Below, piece after piece: positions 47,908 to 56,817 of a stretch of DNA of 64,000 bases. Source of the DNA: Nocardiopsis metallicus (GTDB lineage Bacteria > Actinomycetota > Actinomycetes > Streptosporangiales > Streptosporangiaceae); assembly GCF_014201115.1 (NCBI RefSeq), contig NZ_JACHDO010000001.1:7378001-7442000 (forward strand), written 5' to 3'. Made by a program: the position numbers and the translations under genes. The notes beneath the pieces were generated by a model. It made no database searches and was not told the origin of the DNA. It worked only from the letters and a program-made list of their open reading frames with translations. Positions within the stretch are counted from its first letter, which is position 1. Each line of letters opens with the position of its first letter.

Positions 47908-48489
47908 ATGGACCAGTCGACTCTGACCGGGCGCCTGCTGGTGGCCGCCCCCCTTCTCCAGGAGGACACCTTCCGTCGCTCCGTGGTCTTCGTCGTGGAC
48001 GACGCCGACGACGGCACCCTGGGGGTGATCCTCAACCGTCCGCTGCAACTCCCGGTGGACGAGGTGGTGACGGACTGGGGCGCCTACGCGAGCGCGCCCG
48101 CCGTGATGTTCTCCGGCGGGCCGGTGGGCACCGACTCCGGGCTCGCCCTCGGCGCCGCCGCCCCGGAAGACGCGCCGCTGGGCTGGGCCCCGTTGGAGGG
48201 GGCCGACCCGGGACCGGCACTGGCCGGGGTCGGGATGGTGGACCTGGACGCCCCCACCGAGGTCCTCGGCGCCTCCCTGAGTGCCCTGCGCGTGTTCGCG
48301 GGCTACGCCGGATGGAGCGCCGGGCAGCTGGAGGGCGAGATCGGGGACGGCGCCTGGTTCGTGGTCGACGCCCTCGCCGACGACCTCTTCGGCGGCTCCC
48401 CGGAAACCCTCTGGTCACGGGTGCTGCGTCGGCAGGGGGGTGAGTTGGCCCTGTTGTCGACCTATCCTGACGATCCCACCATGAACTGA
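47908..48489 (+). CDS. YqgE/AlgH family protein
   Basis: The 193-residue protein has the family marks LTGRLLVAAPLLQEDTFRRSVVFVVDDADDGTLGVILNRP, FSGGPVG and VFAGYAGWSAGQLEGEI. The biochemical function is unknown; the family was linked to alginate regulation in Pseudomonas. The ATG at 47908 follows TAAGGATCGACC, which contains an AAGGA ribosome-binding site. It is 75 nt after malic enzyme. Confidence 0.9.
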   Translation: MDQSTLTGRLLVAAPLLQEDTFRRSVVFVVDDADDGTLGVILNRPLQLPVDEVVTDWGAYASAPAVMFSGGPVGTDSGLALGAAAPEDAPLGWAPLEGADPGPALAGVGMVDLDAPTEVLGASLSALRVFAGYAGWSAGQLEGEIGDGAWFVVDALADDLFGGSPETLWSRVLRRQGGELALLSTYPDDPTMN

Positions 48490-48547
48490 TGGGGTGGAGC
48501 GCGACACCCTATACCGTGGAACGCAGACGTTGAAAGGTGTGAGGACG

Positions 48548-48790
48548 ATGGCGATGGATGTCCTGAACAAGGTTCTTCCCGATAGCGAGACCCGGCCGGA
48601 TATCTCGCACGACGACGGTGACCGGGAACGGTTCGCCCACTACGTGCAGAAGGACAAGATCACCCAGAGCGCGGTGACCGGCGACCCGGTGATCGCCCTG
48701 TGCGGCAAGGTCTGGGTGCCCAACCGCGACCCGAAGAAGTTCCCCGTGTGCCCGGACTGCAAGCGCACCTACGAGGAGATGATGAAGTAA
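48548..48790 (+). CDS. DUF3039 domain protein
   Basis: This 80-residue conserved actinobacterial protein has the pattern VIALCGKVWVPNRDPKKFPVCPDCKRTYEEM, with three cysteines that probably bind zinc. Function unknown. Two ATGs are possible: 48548 (next to GAGGACG) and 48554 (8 nt from GAGGA). They differ by two residues. A CCTATACC stretch upstream may be its -10. A strong terminator follows. Confidence 0.88.
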   Translation: MAMDVLNKVLPDSETRPDISHDDGDRERFAHYVQKDKITQSAVTGDPVIALCGKVWVPNRDPKKFPVCPDCKRTYEEMMK

Positions 48791-48826
48791 CGACCTCGCG
48801 GTCGAACGGCCCCTCGGCCGTACGCG

Positions 48827-48867
48827 AAAGGCCTTGACCCAACCCTTCCGGGTGAGCCAAGGCCTTT
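48827..48867. terminator. Terminator between DUF3039 and htaA genes
   Basis: AAAGGCCTTG (48827-48836) pairs with CAAGGCCTTT (48858-48867) around an inner GC hairpin. The palindromic ends give A- and T-rich tails on both strands, so it serves both convergent genes. Confidence 0.85.
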
Positions 48868-48934
48868 GTCGTGTCCGGTGCGGGGGCCGGGAGCCCGGCC
48901 CCGGGAGCCGAGCCCCCGGGGCCGGAGCGGAGGA

Positions 48935-50878
48935 TCAGACCTGCGCGCCCTCTTCGGCGCCCGCGCGACGGCGGGCGGCGACCAGAGCGGTACCGCCCGC
49001 GGCCACGGCCACCGCGGCGGCGGCCAGCAGGCCGGTCAGGGCCACACCGGTGTTGGGCAGACCGGGCTTGCCGCCGCCCTCACCCGGGCCGGGGGTCGGC
49101 TTGCCGTCGCCGTCACCCGGGCCGGGGGTCGGCTTGCCGTCGCCGTCACCCGGGCCGGGGGTCGGCTTGTCGTCGCCGCCACCGGGGTTGCCGGTGCCGC
49201 CGCCGGGAACCTGGACGTTCTCGTCCACGCTCACGGTCAGGGTGATCGGGTCGAGCTGCTCGCCCGCGGCGTAGAAGTCGGCGAAGGCGGGGACGCCGTC
49301 AGCGGTCAGAGCGGCCGGGATCGGGTCCCAGGACAGGACGCCCTCGGCCAGCTCGTACTCCACACCGGACAGGTCCAGGTCGGCGAAGGCCACGTCCTCG
49401 TAGGTGACGAGCTCCTCGCTGCTCAGGGACTTGCTCACCACGTCGGCGTAGAGGGTGCCACCTGCGCCCTCGATTTCGACCCGCGGGTCGGAGACGGTCA
49501 TGTACAGCAGCGGGTCGGCGCCGCCGTAGACGTGGCCCTCGAAGAGCACGGTGCCGCCGAAGTCGATCTGGGCGACGGACTCGTCCAGGTTCACGGTGCC
49601 GCTGCCGTCGGTGAAGGCGAAGGTGCCGTCGTCGTTCTTGCTGGCGCCGTCGCTGGTGCGGATCTCGCCCTTGGCGATGTTGCCCACGATGTAGTTGCGG
49701 AAGGACTCCTTCACGCCCCAGTCGGCGCGGCCGTTGTGCACGGTCAGGTCGCCCTCGGGGGTCTCGCCGTCGCCGTCGCCGTCGCCGTCCTGGGTGGCGA
49801 AGGAGACCGGGGTCCACACGTCCTGGTCGCGGTTGGCCAGGTCGTGGCGGTCGTTGAAGACCGCGACGTAGCACTGGTCCTCGACGCAGTCGTAGGCGTT
49901 TCCGCTCTTGTCGAAGGCCCCCACGACGTCGAGGTCGGTGCTGAACGTGCCGTCCGCGGCGGGGGCGGAGCCGTCGCGCAGCCACACGCCGCTGCCGTAC
50001 CAGTGGGCGGGGTGGGAACTGTCCGACTGGGCGATGCCGGTCAGGGCGACGTAGATGCCCGCGCCGGGGCGGAAGCCGGTGCCGTCGACCTGGACGACCT
50101 GACCCTCGGGGTCGAGCTCGGTGGTCTGGCTGACCCGGACCTGGGGGTTGTGGACCGGCTCTTCGGGGTCCGTGGGGTCGGTCGGGTCCGTGCCCTCGAC
50201 GGCCAGGGTGCTGAAGGAGAACGGGTCCATCGCCTCGCCGGCGCCGTAGAAGCTCGCGAACGGCTCCACGGCGTCGGCGTGCATGGTGCCCGCGGCGGAG
50301 GTGAAGACGATCTCGTCGCCCTCGACCTCCACCTCGGCGCCGGTCAGCTCGGTGACCGCGACCTCGCCGTAGGAGATGAGCTCGCCCGGGGGCAGTGCCG
50401 GGTTGGCGCCCTTGAACTCGCGGCTGGTGATGTCGGCGTAGACCGTGGCCGAACCCGCGCCGTCGAACTCCACGCGGGGATCGTTGAGGCGGATCTCCAG
50501 GACCGGGCCCTGGCCGTAGTCGTGGCCGGTGAAGACCACTCCTCCGGAGAAGCTCACCTCGCCGGAGGAGTCCTCCTTGGAGACCGAGCCCTCCGCGGTG
50601 GGGAAGGCCAGGGTTCCGTCGGCGTTGACGGAGGCACCGTCGACCGCCTCGTAGCCGCCGCCCGCGATGGGACCGGAGACGTAGTTGCGGAAGGACTGCT
50701 TGACACCCCAGGCGGCGGAGCCGCCTTCGACGGAGACGGGGGCCTCGTCGGCCAGGGCCGGTGCGGCGCCCAGGGCGAGCGAGGCGCCCAGGGCGGCCGC
50801 TCCCGCCAGGGCGGTGAGGGAGCGCAGCTGTCGGGGTCTGCCCGTGGCCGCGCCCTGACGGCTGGTGGTGGTGTTCAT
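48935..50878 (-). CDS. Cell-wall-anchored HtaA heme-binding protein
   Basis: The 647-residue surface protein captures heme. Layout: signal peptide (to about residue 43, ALADE); HtaA domain 1 (about 50-230, WGVKQSFRNYVSGPIAGGG, conserved Tyr in FRNY); a neocarzinostatin-like domain (about 250-375, ELDPEGQVVQVDGTGFRPGAGIYVALTG); HtaA domain 2 (about 395-575, WGVKESFRNYIVGNIAKGE); three KPTPGPGDGDG-type repeats; LPNTG at about 607; a membrane helix and RRR. The ATG at 50878 follows AGGAA. It is downstream of a second anchored protein and near hmuTUV, as in Corynebacterium heme loci. Confidence 0.93.
   Translation of the reverse strand: MNTTTSRQGAATGRPRQLRSLTALAGAAALGASLALGAAPALADEAPVSVEGGSAAWGVKQSFRNYVSGPIAGGGYEAVDGASVNADGTLAFPTAEGSVSKEDSSGEVSFSGGVVFTGHDYGQGPVLEIRLNDPRVEFDGAGSATVYADITSREFKGANPALPPGELISYGEVAVTELTGAEVEVEGDEIVFTSAAGTMHADAVEPFASFYGAGEAMDPFSFSTLAVEGTDPTDPTDPEEPVHNPQVRVSQTTELDPEGQVVQVDGTGFRPGAGIYVALTGIAQSDSSHPAHWYGSGVWLRDGSAPAADGTFSTDLDVVGAFDKSGNAYDCVEDQCYVAVFNDRHDLANRDQDVWTPVSFATQDGDGDGDGETPEGDLTVHNGRADWGVKESFRNYIVGNIAKGEIRTSDGASKNDDGTFAFTDGSGTVNLDESVAQIDFGGTVLFEGHVYGGADPLLYMTVSDPRVEIEGAGGTLYADVVSKSLSSEELVTYEDVAFADLDLSGVEYELAEGVLSWDPIPAALTADGVPAFADFYAAGEQLDPITLTVSVDENVQVPGGGTGNPGGGDDKPTPGPGDGDGKPTPGPGDGDGKPTPGPGEGGGKPGLPNTGVALTGLLAAAAVAVAAGGTALVAARRRAGAEEGAQV
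49081..49179 (-). repeat. 33-bp tandem repeats in the HtaA linker
   Basis: Three near-identical 33-bp units begin at 49081, 49114 and 49147. Each encodes an 11-residue Pro/Gly/Asp-rich repeat just before the wall-sorting signal. Copy number may vary between strains. Confidence 0.85.
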
Positions 50879-51083
50879 GAGATGGGTGTTCCTGTTCGTG
50901 TCGGGGGATGGACGGGAGCCGGACCCGGTCGCGCACCGGGGCCGAGCGGGGTGTGGGGCGGCGGCCCCGTGCGGAACGGGAGCGGTGGGGCCGCCGAGGG
51001 AGAGCGCGGTCGGAGGGTGCCCAGTGGGCGCCCGGGACGAGGGGACCCGGGACCGGGGCGGATGCGGCTGGTTGAGGGGGTGC

Positions 51084-52580
51084 CTAGTCCGTGGCGGCCG
51101 GGGCCTCGCCGGTGCGGCGGCGTGCGGCGAACATCGCCACGGCGCCGGTCAGGGCGGCCACCGCGGCGGCCAGGACCAGACCGGTCAGGGCCGCGCCGGT
51201 GGTGGGCAGGGAGCTGCCGCCGCCCGAACCCGAACCGCCCGCGCTGCTGCCGTTGCCGGAGCCGCCGGAGCCGCTGGAGCTACCGCCGGAACCGCTGCCG
51301 GTGCTGTTGTTGCCGGAGTCACCGGAGCCGTTGCCCGAGCCGCTTCCCGAACCGCCTGAACCGCCCGGGCCGGGGTCGCCGGTCTGGCCGCTGAAGGTGA
51401 CCGGGACGAACTTGTCCTGGCCGCGGTCGCTGGACCGGGTGTGGTCGTTCCGGGTGACCACGGCGCAGTCGGTGGCTGCGGAGAGGCAGTCGGTGTGCTC
51501 GTCCGAGGCCTTGACCGTCAGCTCGACGGTGAACCCGCCGTTGGTGCCGCCGCCGGTGTAGGGGGTGGCCAGGCCCTCGCCGTAGGGCGGCGGGTTGCTG
51601 GAGATCCAGGCGGAGGCCCCGCCCTCGCCGTCCATGTCCACGCCGCCGATGCAGGGGCTGGGGGCCTGGGTGGCACTGGCGTTGGCGGTGTCGCACAGGG
51701 CGACGTAGACGCCCTTGGACGTGTCGTAACCGCTGCCCGTCACGGTGACGCTCTCACCGTCGGGGTTGAGCCCGCTGGTCTTGGAGACCGTCAGCGTCAG
51801 GTTGGCCGGGTTCTGCGGCGGCATCTGCGGCGCGGCCTGGGTCTGCGGAGCGTTCGGTGACTGGGGCGGGTTCGTGGTCGGCGGCTGGGCCTGGGGCGCG
51901 TTCACCGGGGCGGCGAAGCTCACCGGAACCACGGCGACGACCGGGGCGGCCTGTGCCGGAGCGTTCCGGGGTGCCGCCGGGGCGAGCACGGGCGCGCTGC
52001 GGCCGGGGCCCGGGGCGGAGACGACCTCGTCCGGGGAGGGCTCGGCTCGCGCCGTGCTCTCCTCAGGGCCTTCGACCGGGGAGTCGCCCTCGGCCCACCC
52101 GCCCCGCTCGGGGGCGGACTCGGAGCCCTCGCCGGATTCGGCGTCGCCGTCCTCTGCCTCGGTCAGGACGATCTCGAAGGGGTCCTCGGTCGCGTCCAGA
52201 CCGGCCTCGGCGGCGAAGCCGACGCCGGTGTCGAGGTCCACGGTGAAGAGCCCGTCCTCGTCGACCTCGGTCAGGACGGTGTTCTCGGTGTCCAGGACCG
52301 CGGACTCGTCGGCGTCCTCGGTGTCGGCCGCCTCGGCGGGCACGGCCCGGGTGGTGACCTGGATCCAGCTGCCGGGGTCGTGTCCGATACCGGAGACCGT
52401 GACGGTGTCGCCCTCGGGGTCGAGCCCGTCGGTGCGGTTCACGGTGGTGATGCGGGGGTGGACGGTGTCGTCGACCGGGTCGGCGAACGCCGTCGCGGGG
52501 ACGGAGGCGGACAGAACCATCGCCGCCGCCACGGCGGCCATTGGTGGGAGAAGCCCACGGAGGGGAACCGCTGCGTGCAT
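51084..52580 (-). CDS. Cell-wall-anchored protein with two neocarzinostatin-like domains
   Basis: The 498-residue surface protein has a signal peptide (to about residue 33, ATAFA-D), an N-terminal Ig-like domain with GLDPEGDTVTVSGIGHDPG, and an acidic then Pro/Gln-rich linker. A second neocarzinostatin-like domain follows (GLNPDGESVTVTGSGYDTSKGVYVALCD, with four cysteines), then a Gly/Ser-rich stalk, LPTTG at about 458, a membrane helix and RRR. The same domain type sits in the HtaA protein downstream, but no HtaA domain is present here. The ATG at 52580 is the first gene of the leftward unit controlled by the iron boxes. Its role in heme binding is inferred from context. Confidence 0.85.
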   Translation of the reverse strand: MHAAVPLRGLLPPMAAVAAAMVLSASVPATAFADPVDDTVHPRITTVNRTDGLDPEGDTVTVSGIGHDPGSWIQVTTRAVPAEAADTEDADESAVLDTENTVLTEVDEDGLFTVDLDTGVGFAAEAGLDATEDPFEIVLTEAEDGDAESGEGSESAPERGGWAEGDSPVEGPEESTARAEPSPDEVVSAPGPGRSAPVLAPAAPRNAPAQAAPVVAVVPVSFAAPVNAPQAQPPTTNPPQSPNAPQTQAAPQMPPQNPANLTLTVSKTSGLNPDGESVTVTGSGYDTSKGVYVALCDTANASATQAPSPCIGGVDMDGEGGASAWISSNPPPYGEGLATPYTGGGTNGGFTVELTVKASDEHTDCLSAATDCAVVTRNDHTRSSDRGQDKFVPVTFSGQTGDPGPGGSGGSGSGSGNGSGDSGNNSTGSGSGGSSSGSGGSGNGSSAGGSGSGGGSSLPTTGAALTGLVLAAAVAALTGAVAMFAARRRTGEAPAATD

Positions 52581-52645
52581 CAGGGGCCTTCGCGTTCGTG
52601 CGGGTCAGACGGCGTTCCGTCACCCGCGAGACCTGGGGAATGGGT

Positions 52646-52684
52646 TTAGGTTATGCTTACCTTGGCGAAGTGAGCCTTACCTAA
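52646..52684. promoter_or_regulatory. Tandem iron boxes (IdeR/DmdR type)
   Basis: TTAGGTTATGCTTACCTTG (52646-52664) matches 16 of 19 positions of the IdeR/DmdR consensus TTAGGTTAGSCTAACCTAA. A second copy at 52666-52684 ends CCTTACCTAA and matches 14 of 19. They lie between the divergent surface-protein and hmuT genes, overlapping a probable leftward -10, so iron-loaded repressor should shut the locus when iron is plentiful. Confidence 0.8.
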
Positions 52685-52726
52685 CTCGATCCCGCGCCGG
52701 AACAGTTGACCACTGAACCGTCAGGA

Positions 52727-52757
52727 TTGTCAAGATGATGACGATCTGTCATATAAA
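52727..52757 (+). promoter_or_regulatory. Promoter of hmuTUV
   Basis: TTGTCA (52727-52732) and TATAAA (52752-52757) are 19 nt apart. The predicted start near 52764 gives a leader of about 60 nt. The iron boxes lie about 80-120 nt upstream. Confidence 0.5.
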
Positions 52758-52822
52758 AGGTCGTGTCGCGCCCATGCTCCCCAGCGACGCCCCGGTACAC
52801 GGATCAACCGAAAGCGACCGCC

Positions 52823-53962
52823 ATGCCCCACGCCGTCCCCCGTCCCCCACTGCGGGGACGTCCCAGACCGGGCCGCAAGGCCGCCACCGCGCTGGCCGCG
52901 GTCTGCGCCCTCGCCCTCACGGCCTGTACCGGCGCGGTCGCTCCGGTGGACGAACCCGCTGACGCGGGCATCCCCGAACTCTCCGAGAACCGCCTCCAGG
53001 TCCTGGATGAGACCGAAACCCCCCAGCTCCCGGTCACCGTCGACTCGGTGGTCCTGGACCCCTACCGCACCAGCTCGGACCCCCTCGAGTACGAGCAGGT
53101 GGAGGTCACCGACACCAGCCGGATCCTGCCCCTCACCGGCGGCCTCGCCGAGATCGTCTTCACCCTCGGCCTCGGCGAGAGCGTGGTCGGCCGCGATGTG
53201 GCGGCCACCTTCGACGAGGCCGCCGACCTGCCGGTGATCAGCGAGGGCCACGACGTCTCCGCCGAGTCCGTCCTCGCCCTCCAGCCCACGGTGATCCTCG
53301 CCGACACCCAGACCGGTCCCCCCGAGACGATCGAACAGATCCAGGGGAGCGGCATCCCCGTGGTGGTCGTGGAGGAGGCCTGGTCCTTCGACGAGATGTA
53401 CCCGCGCTTCGAACGCGTCGCCGAGGCGCTCGGAGTCCCCGAGTCCGGCACCCGGCTGGTCGAGCGCACCCGGGAGCAGATGGCCTCGGTCCGCCAGACC
53501 TCCGTCGAGGCCAGCGGTTCACCCCTGGTCGCCTTCCTCTACCTTCGCGGTACCGCGGGGGTCTACCTCCTGGGCGGGCGGGGATCCGGCGCCGACGCCA
53601 TGCTCGCCGAGATCGGCGCCCGCGACGCCGGGGTCGAGATGGGCCTGGACGTGGCCTTCACCCCCATCACCACCGAGGCGCTCATCGAGGCCCAGCCCGA
53701 CGTCCTGCTGGTGATGACCAAGGGCCTGGAGTCCGTCGGCGGCGTCGAGGGGCTGGTCGAGATCCCCGGCGTCGCCCAGACCCCGGCCGGTCGCAACGGC
53801 GCCGTCATCGACTTCGAGGACGGGGTCCTGCTCAACTTCGGCCCCCGTACACCCCAGGTCATCACGGCCATGGCCGAGGAACTCGCGGCCGTCACCGGCG
53901 GAGTCGAAAACGCCGAGGGCCCGGACGCCGGGGGCACGGATTCAGAGGACGACACCCCGTGA
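52823..53962 (+). CDS. hmuT: Heme ABC transporter substrate-binding lipoprotein
   Basis: The 379-residue lipoprotein receives heme and passes it to the permease. The signal peptide ends in a lipobox ALTAC around residue 35. A TroA-like periplasmic-binding fold follows (ILPLTGGLAEIVFTLGLGESVVGRDVAATF, PVISEGHDVSAESVLALQPTVILAD). The ATG at 52823 is preferred because it gives a compact basic signal peptide. The stop overlaps the hmuU GTG. Position beside HtaA proteins and iron boxes supports heme rather than siderophore as the substrate. Confidence 0.9.
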   Translation: MPHAVPRPPLRGRPRPGRKAATALAAVCALALTACTGAVAPVDEPADAGIPELSENRLQVLDETETPQLPVTVDSVVLDPYRTSSDPLEYEQVEVTDTSRILPLTGGLAEIVFTLGLGESVVGRDVAATFDEAADLPVISEGHDVSAESVLALQPTVILADTQTGPPETIEQIQGSGIPVVVVEEAWSFDEMYPRFERVAEALGVPESGTRLVERTREQMASVRQTSVEASGSPLVAFLYLRGTAGVYLLGGRGSGADAMLAEIGARDAGVEMGLDVAFTPITTEALIEAQPDVLLVMTKGLESVGGVEGLVEIPGVAQTPAGRNGAVIDFEDGVLLNFGPRTPQVITAMAEELAAVTGGVENAEGPDAGGTDSEDDTP

Positions 53963-55068
53963 CCGCCCTCTCCGAACGCTCCGCGAGCAGCGGCACCACC
54001 ACCGAACCCGCCCCGGACAGCGGCGGCCGTGCCCTGCGCCGACTACGCGCCGGACTCCTCCTGGGCGGCCTCACGGTCGCCCTCGTGGCCGTCGCCGTCA
54101 TCGCCGCCGGGGTCGGCGCCTACCCCATCCCCGCGGGCCAGGTCGCCGCGTCGATCCTGCGGGCCATGGGCCTCGACGTGGGCACCGCCCCGGACCAGAT
54201 CGCGCACACCGTCCTGTGGGACGTGCGCCTGCCCCGCGTCGTCCTCGCGATCATGGTCGGCGCCGCCCTGGGCAGCGCGGGCGCCATGATGCAGGGCGTC
54301 TTCGGCAACCCGCTGGCCGAACCCGGTGTGATCGGTGTCTCCTCCGGGGCCGCCGTCGGCGCCATCGTCGTCATCTTCACCGGACTCACCGTCTTCGGCC
54401 ACTGGACGATCATCGCCTCGTCCTTCGTTTTCGGCCTGGCCACGACCTTGTTCGTGTACGTCTTCGCGCGCTCGCGCGGCCGCACCGAGGTCGTCACCCT
54501 GCTGCTCACCGGGATCGCGGTCAACGCCATCGCCGGGGCCGCGATCGGACTGATGACCAACTTCTCCCAGGACGCCGAGATCCAGACCATCACCTTCTGG
54601 CAGCTGGGCAGCGTCTCCACCGCCACCTGGCCCAAGGTCGCCGCGATCGCGCCGTGCCTCTTCCTGGGCCTGCTGGTCATCCCGGTCTACGCCCGCCGCC
54701 TGGACCTGCTCGCGCTCGGCGAGGGACCCGCCCGCCACCTGGGCGTGGACGTCGAGCGCATGCGCCTGGCGCTCATCGGCGCGATGGCCCTGCTCACCTC
54801 GGCCGCGGTCGCCTTCGCCGGGATCGTCGCCTTCGTCGGCCTGGTCGTCCCGCACATCATCCGCATGATCACCGGGCCCGGCCACCGTGTTCTGCTGCCC
54901 GCCTCCGCCCTCGGCGGGGGCCTGCTGCTGCTCGCCGCCGACCTGCTGGCCCGTACCGTCGCCGCCCCGGCCGAGATCCCGCTCGGGGTCGTCACCGCGG
55001 CCCTGGGCGGGCCGTTCTTCTTCTACCTGCTGCACCGCACCCGCGCCAAGCAAGGAGGCTGGTCGTGA
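53959..55068 (+). CDS. hmuU: Heme ABC transporter permease (FecCD family)
   Basis: The 369-residue permease has a polar N-terminus of about 30 residues and ten membrane helices. FecCD marks are WDVRLPRVVLAIMVGAALGSAGAMMQGVFGNPLAEPGVIGVSSGA, the EAA-like loop and GIVAFVGLVVPHIIRM. The GTG at 53959 overlaps the hmuT stop by 4 nt, so the subunits are translationally coupled. It forms a homodimeric channel with two HmuV subunits. Confidence 0.93.
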   Translation: MTALSERSASSGTTTEPAPDSGGRALRRLRAGLLLGGLTVALVAVAVIAAGVGAYPIPAGQVAASILRAMGLDVGTAPDQIAHTVLWDVRLPRVVLAIMVGAALGSAGAMMQGVFGNPLAEPGVIGVSSGAAVGAIVVIFTGLTVFGHWTIIASSFVFGLATTLFVYVFARSRGRTEVVTLLLTGIAVNAIAGAAIGLMTNFSQDAEIQTITFWQLGSVSTATWPKVAAIAPCLFLGLLVIPVYARRLDLLALGEGPARHLGVDVERMRLALIGAMALLTSAAVAFAGIVAFVGLVVPHIIRMITGPGHRVLLPASALGGGLLLLAADLLARTVAAPAEIPLGVVTAALGGPFFFYLLHRTRAKQGGWS

Positions 55069-56009
55069 CCGGCACCGCCACCACCCCGGCCGCCTCGCCG
55101 TTGCGCCAGCGGCTCCGGCGGCGGTTCAGCACCGCCGTCGCGCCGCTGACCCGGGCGCCGGCCCGCCCCGAACCCGTCGGACCCGGTGCCGAGGTGGTCC
55201 GCGCCGAGGGCGTCACCGTCCGCCGGGGCGGACGCGCCCTGCTCGACGGCGTGGACCTCACCGTCCGCGCGGGAGAACTCCTCGCCCTGGTCGGACCCAA
55301 CGGCGCGGGCAAGTCCACCCTGCTCTCCGCGCTGTCGGGGGACGTTACCGGCGGCCCCGCCAAGGGCGAGCGGGATTCGGGCACGGTGGGCCTGTTCGGC
55401 CGCGAGCTGGGGGAGTGGAACCCGCCCGAACTCGCCCTGCGCCGCGCAGTCCTGCCCCAGGAGGCGGCGGTCAGCTTCCCGTTCTCGGTCACCGAACTCG
55501 TCGCCATGGGCCGGGCGCCCTGGGCCGGTCTCAGCTCCCCGGCCGAGGACGACGCCCTCACCCGCTCCGCGATGGAACGGGTCGGCGTCACCCACCTGGC
55601 CGACCGGCGCTTCCCCACGCTTTCGGGGGGTGAGCGGGCGCGCGTGATGCTCGCCCGGGTCCTGGCCCAGGACACCGGCCTGCTGCTGCTCGACGAACCC
55701 ACCGCCGCGCTGGACATCCGTCACCAGGAACTTGTGCTTTCCATCGCGCGTACGCTGGCGTCCCACGGTGGGGCGGTTATCGTGGTCCTGCACGATTTGG
55801 GGCTTGCGGCCGCGTACGCCCATCGTGTGGCGGTACTCTCCGGAGGACAGGTCGCCGCGCAGGGAACCCCCGCCGACGTGTTCAGTGCGTCGCTCCTCAG
55901 CGCTGTGTACCAACACGAGGTCGAAGTCCTGCCGCATCCGCGTACGGGGGTCCCGCTCGTCGTCCCCCTCCGGTCACCCGGGTGCACACGAAAGCGTCCA
56001 CAGGAGTAG
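55065..56009 (+). CDS. hmuV: Heme ABC transporter ATP-binding protein
   Basis: The 314-residue ATPase has Walker A GPNGAGKST, a Q-loop in LPQEAAVSFPFSV (HmuV type), signature LSGGERARVMLARVLAQ, Walker B LLLLDEPTAALD and H-loop VVLHDLGLA. An extra N-terminal stretch of about 45 residues precedes the domain. The GTG at 55065 follows AAGGAGG and overlaps the hmuU stop. It powers heme import through HmuU. Confidence 0.93.
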   Translation: MTGTATTPAASPLRQRLRRRFSTAVAPLTRAPARPEPVGPGAEVVRAEGVTVRRGGRALLDGVDLTVRAGELLALVGPNGAGKSTLLSALSGDVTGGPAKGERDSGTVGLFGRELGEWNPPELALRRAVLPQEAAVSFPFSVTELVAMGRAPWAGLSSPAEDDALTRSAMERVGVTHLADRRFPTLSGGERARVMLARVLAQDTGLLLLDEPTAALDIRHQELVLSIARTLASHGGAVIVVLHDLGLAAAYAHRVAVLSGGQVAAQGTPADVFSASLLSAVYQHEVEVLPHPRTGVPLVVPLRSPGCTRKRPQE

Positions 56010-56018
56010 GTCGTATTG

Positions 56019-56801
56019 GTGTCCACAACTGAACGGCAGTTCCACGATGAGCCCCACCCCTCGGACGAGGACCGGGAGCGGGCCCCCCGGGGCCGACGGC
56101 GTCGTGCCCGCAAACCGAGGACGACTCCGGGCGACGTCGTCCGCGGGTTCGTCCGGTTCTTCGGCGAGATCCTCCTGACGGCGGGTCTGCTGATGCTCTT
56201 CTACGCCGCCTACGAGGTGTACGGCTCCCAGTGGGAGACCGACCGGGAACAGCAGGGTCTGGCCGACGGCCTGGACGAGGCCTGGGCCGCCGCCGAGGAA
56301 CGGGGACCGGACTCCGAGCCCCTCCCGGGCAGCGCCGACAGCCGCCTGTACGTCCCGGACCTGGACCTGGACTGGGTAGTCGTCAACGGCACCGAACCCG
56401 ACGACATCCGCTACAGCCCCGGCCGCTACACCCAGTACGACAGCGCGCCCGGCGAACTCGGCAACTACGGGGTCGCGGCGCACCGCACCCCCGGCCTGTT
56501 CTGGGACCTCGACCTGCTGAACGAGGGCGACGTCATGGTGCTGGAGGACGGCGAGAACTTCTACACCTACGAGGTCTTCCGCGAGCAGACCGTCCTGCCC
56601 GAGGACTTCTGGGTGGTCACCCCGGACCCCTTCGAGGAGGCCTCCGAGGAGGAGCCCGGCCGGGCCCTGCTCACCCTCACCACCTGTGCCCCCAAGCTGA
56701 ACAACACGCACCGGCTCATCGTGTGGGCGGAACTGACCGAGACCACGCCCAAGTCCGAGGGCATGCCCGACAGCATCGCGCACATGGCGCCGGACGCGTA
56801 G
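56019..56801 (+). CDS. Class E-like sortase
   Basis: The 260-residue membrane transpeptidase attaches surface proteins to peptidoglycan. A basic N-terminus (about 35 residues) precedes one membrane helix (about 44-62), then the sortase barrel with catalytic His155 (GVAAHRTPG), Cys223 (LTLTTCAP) and Arg232 (NNTHRLIVW). GTG 56019 is favoured over TTG 56016. It is 9 nt after hmuV and probably co-transcribed. Class E enzymes usually prefer LAxTG, whereas the two local surface proteins carry LPNTG and LPTTG, so their pairing is plausible but not certain. Confidence 0.88.
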   Translation: MSTTERQFHDEPHPSDEDRERAPRGRRRRARKPRTTPGDVVRGFVRFFGEILLTAGLLMLFYAAYEVYGSQWETDREQQGLADGLDEAWAAAEERGPDSEPLPGSADSRLYVPDLDLDWVVVNGTEPDDIRYSPGRYTQYDSAPGELGNYGVAAHRTPGLFWDLDLLNEGDVMVLEDGENFYTYEVFREQTVLPEDFWVVTPDPFEEASEEEPGRALLTLTTCAPKLNNTHRLIVWAELTETTPKSEGMPDSIAHMAPDA

Positions 56802-56817
56802 GGGAAGGGACACACGA

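Noticed and set aside
49081..49179. CRISPR-like array
   Set aside because: The 33-bp units are contiguous without spacers and encode an in-frame protein linker.
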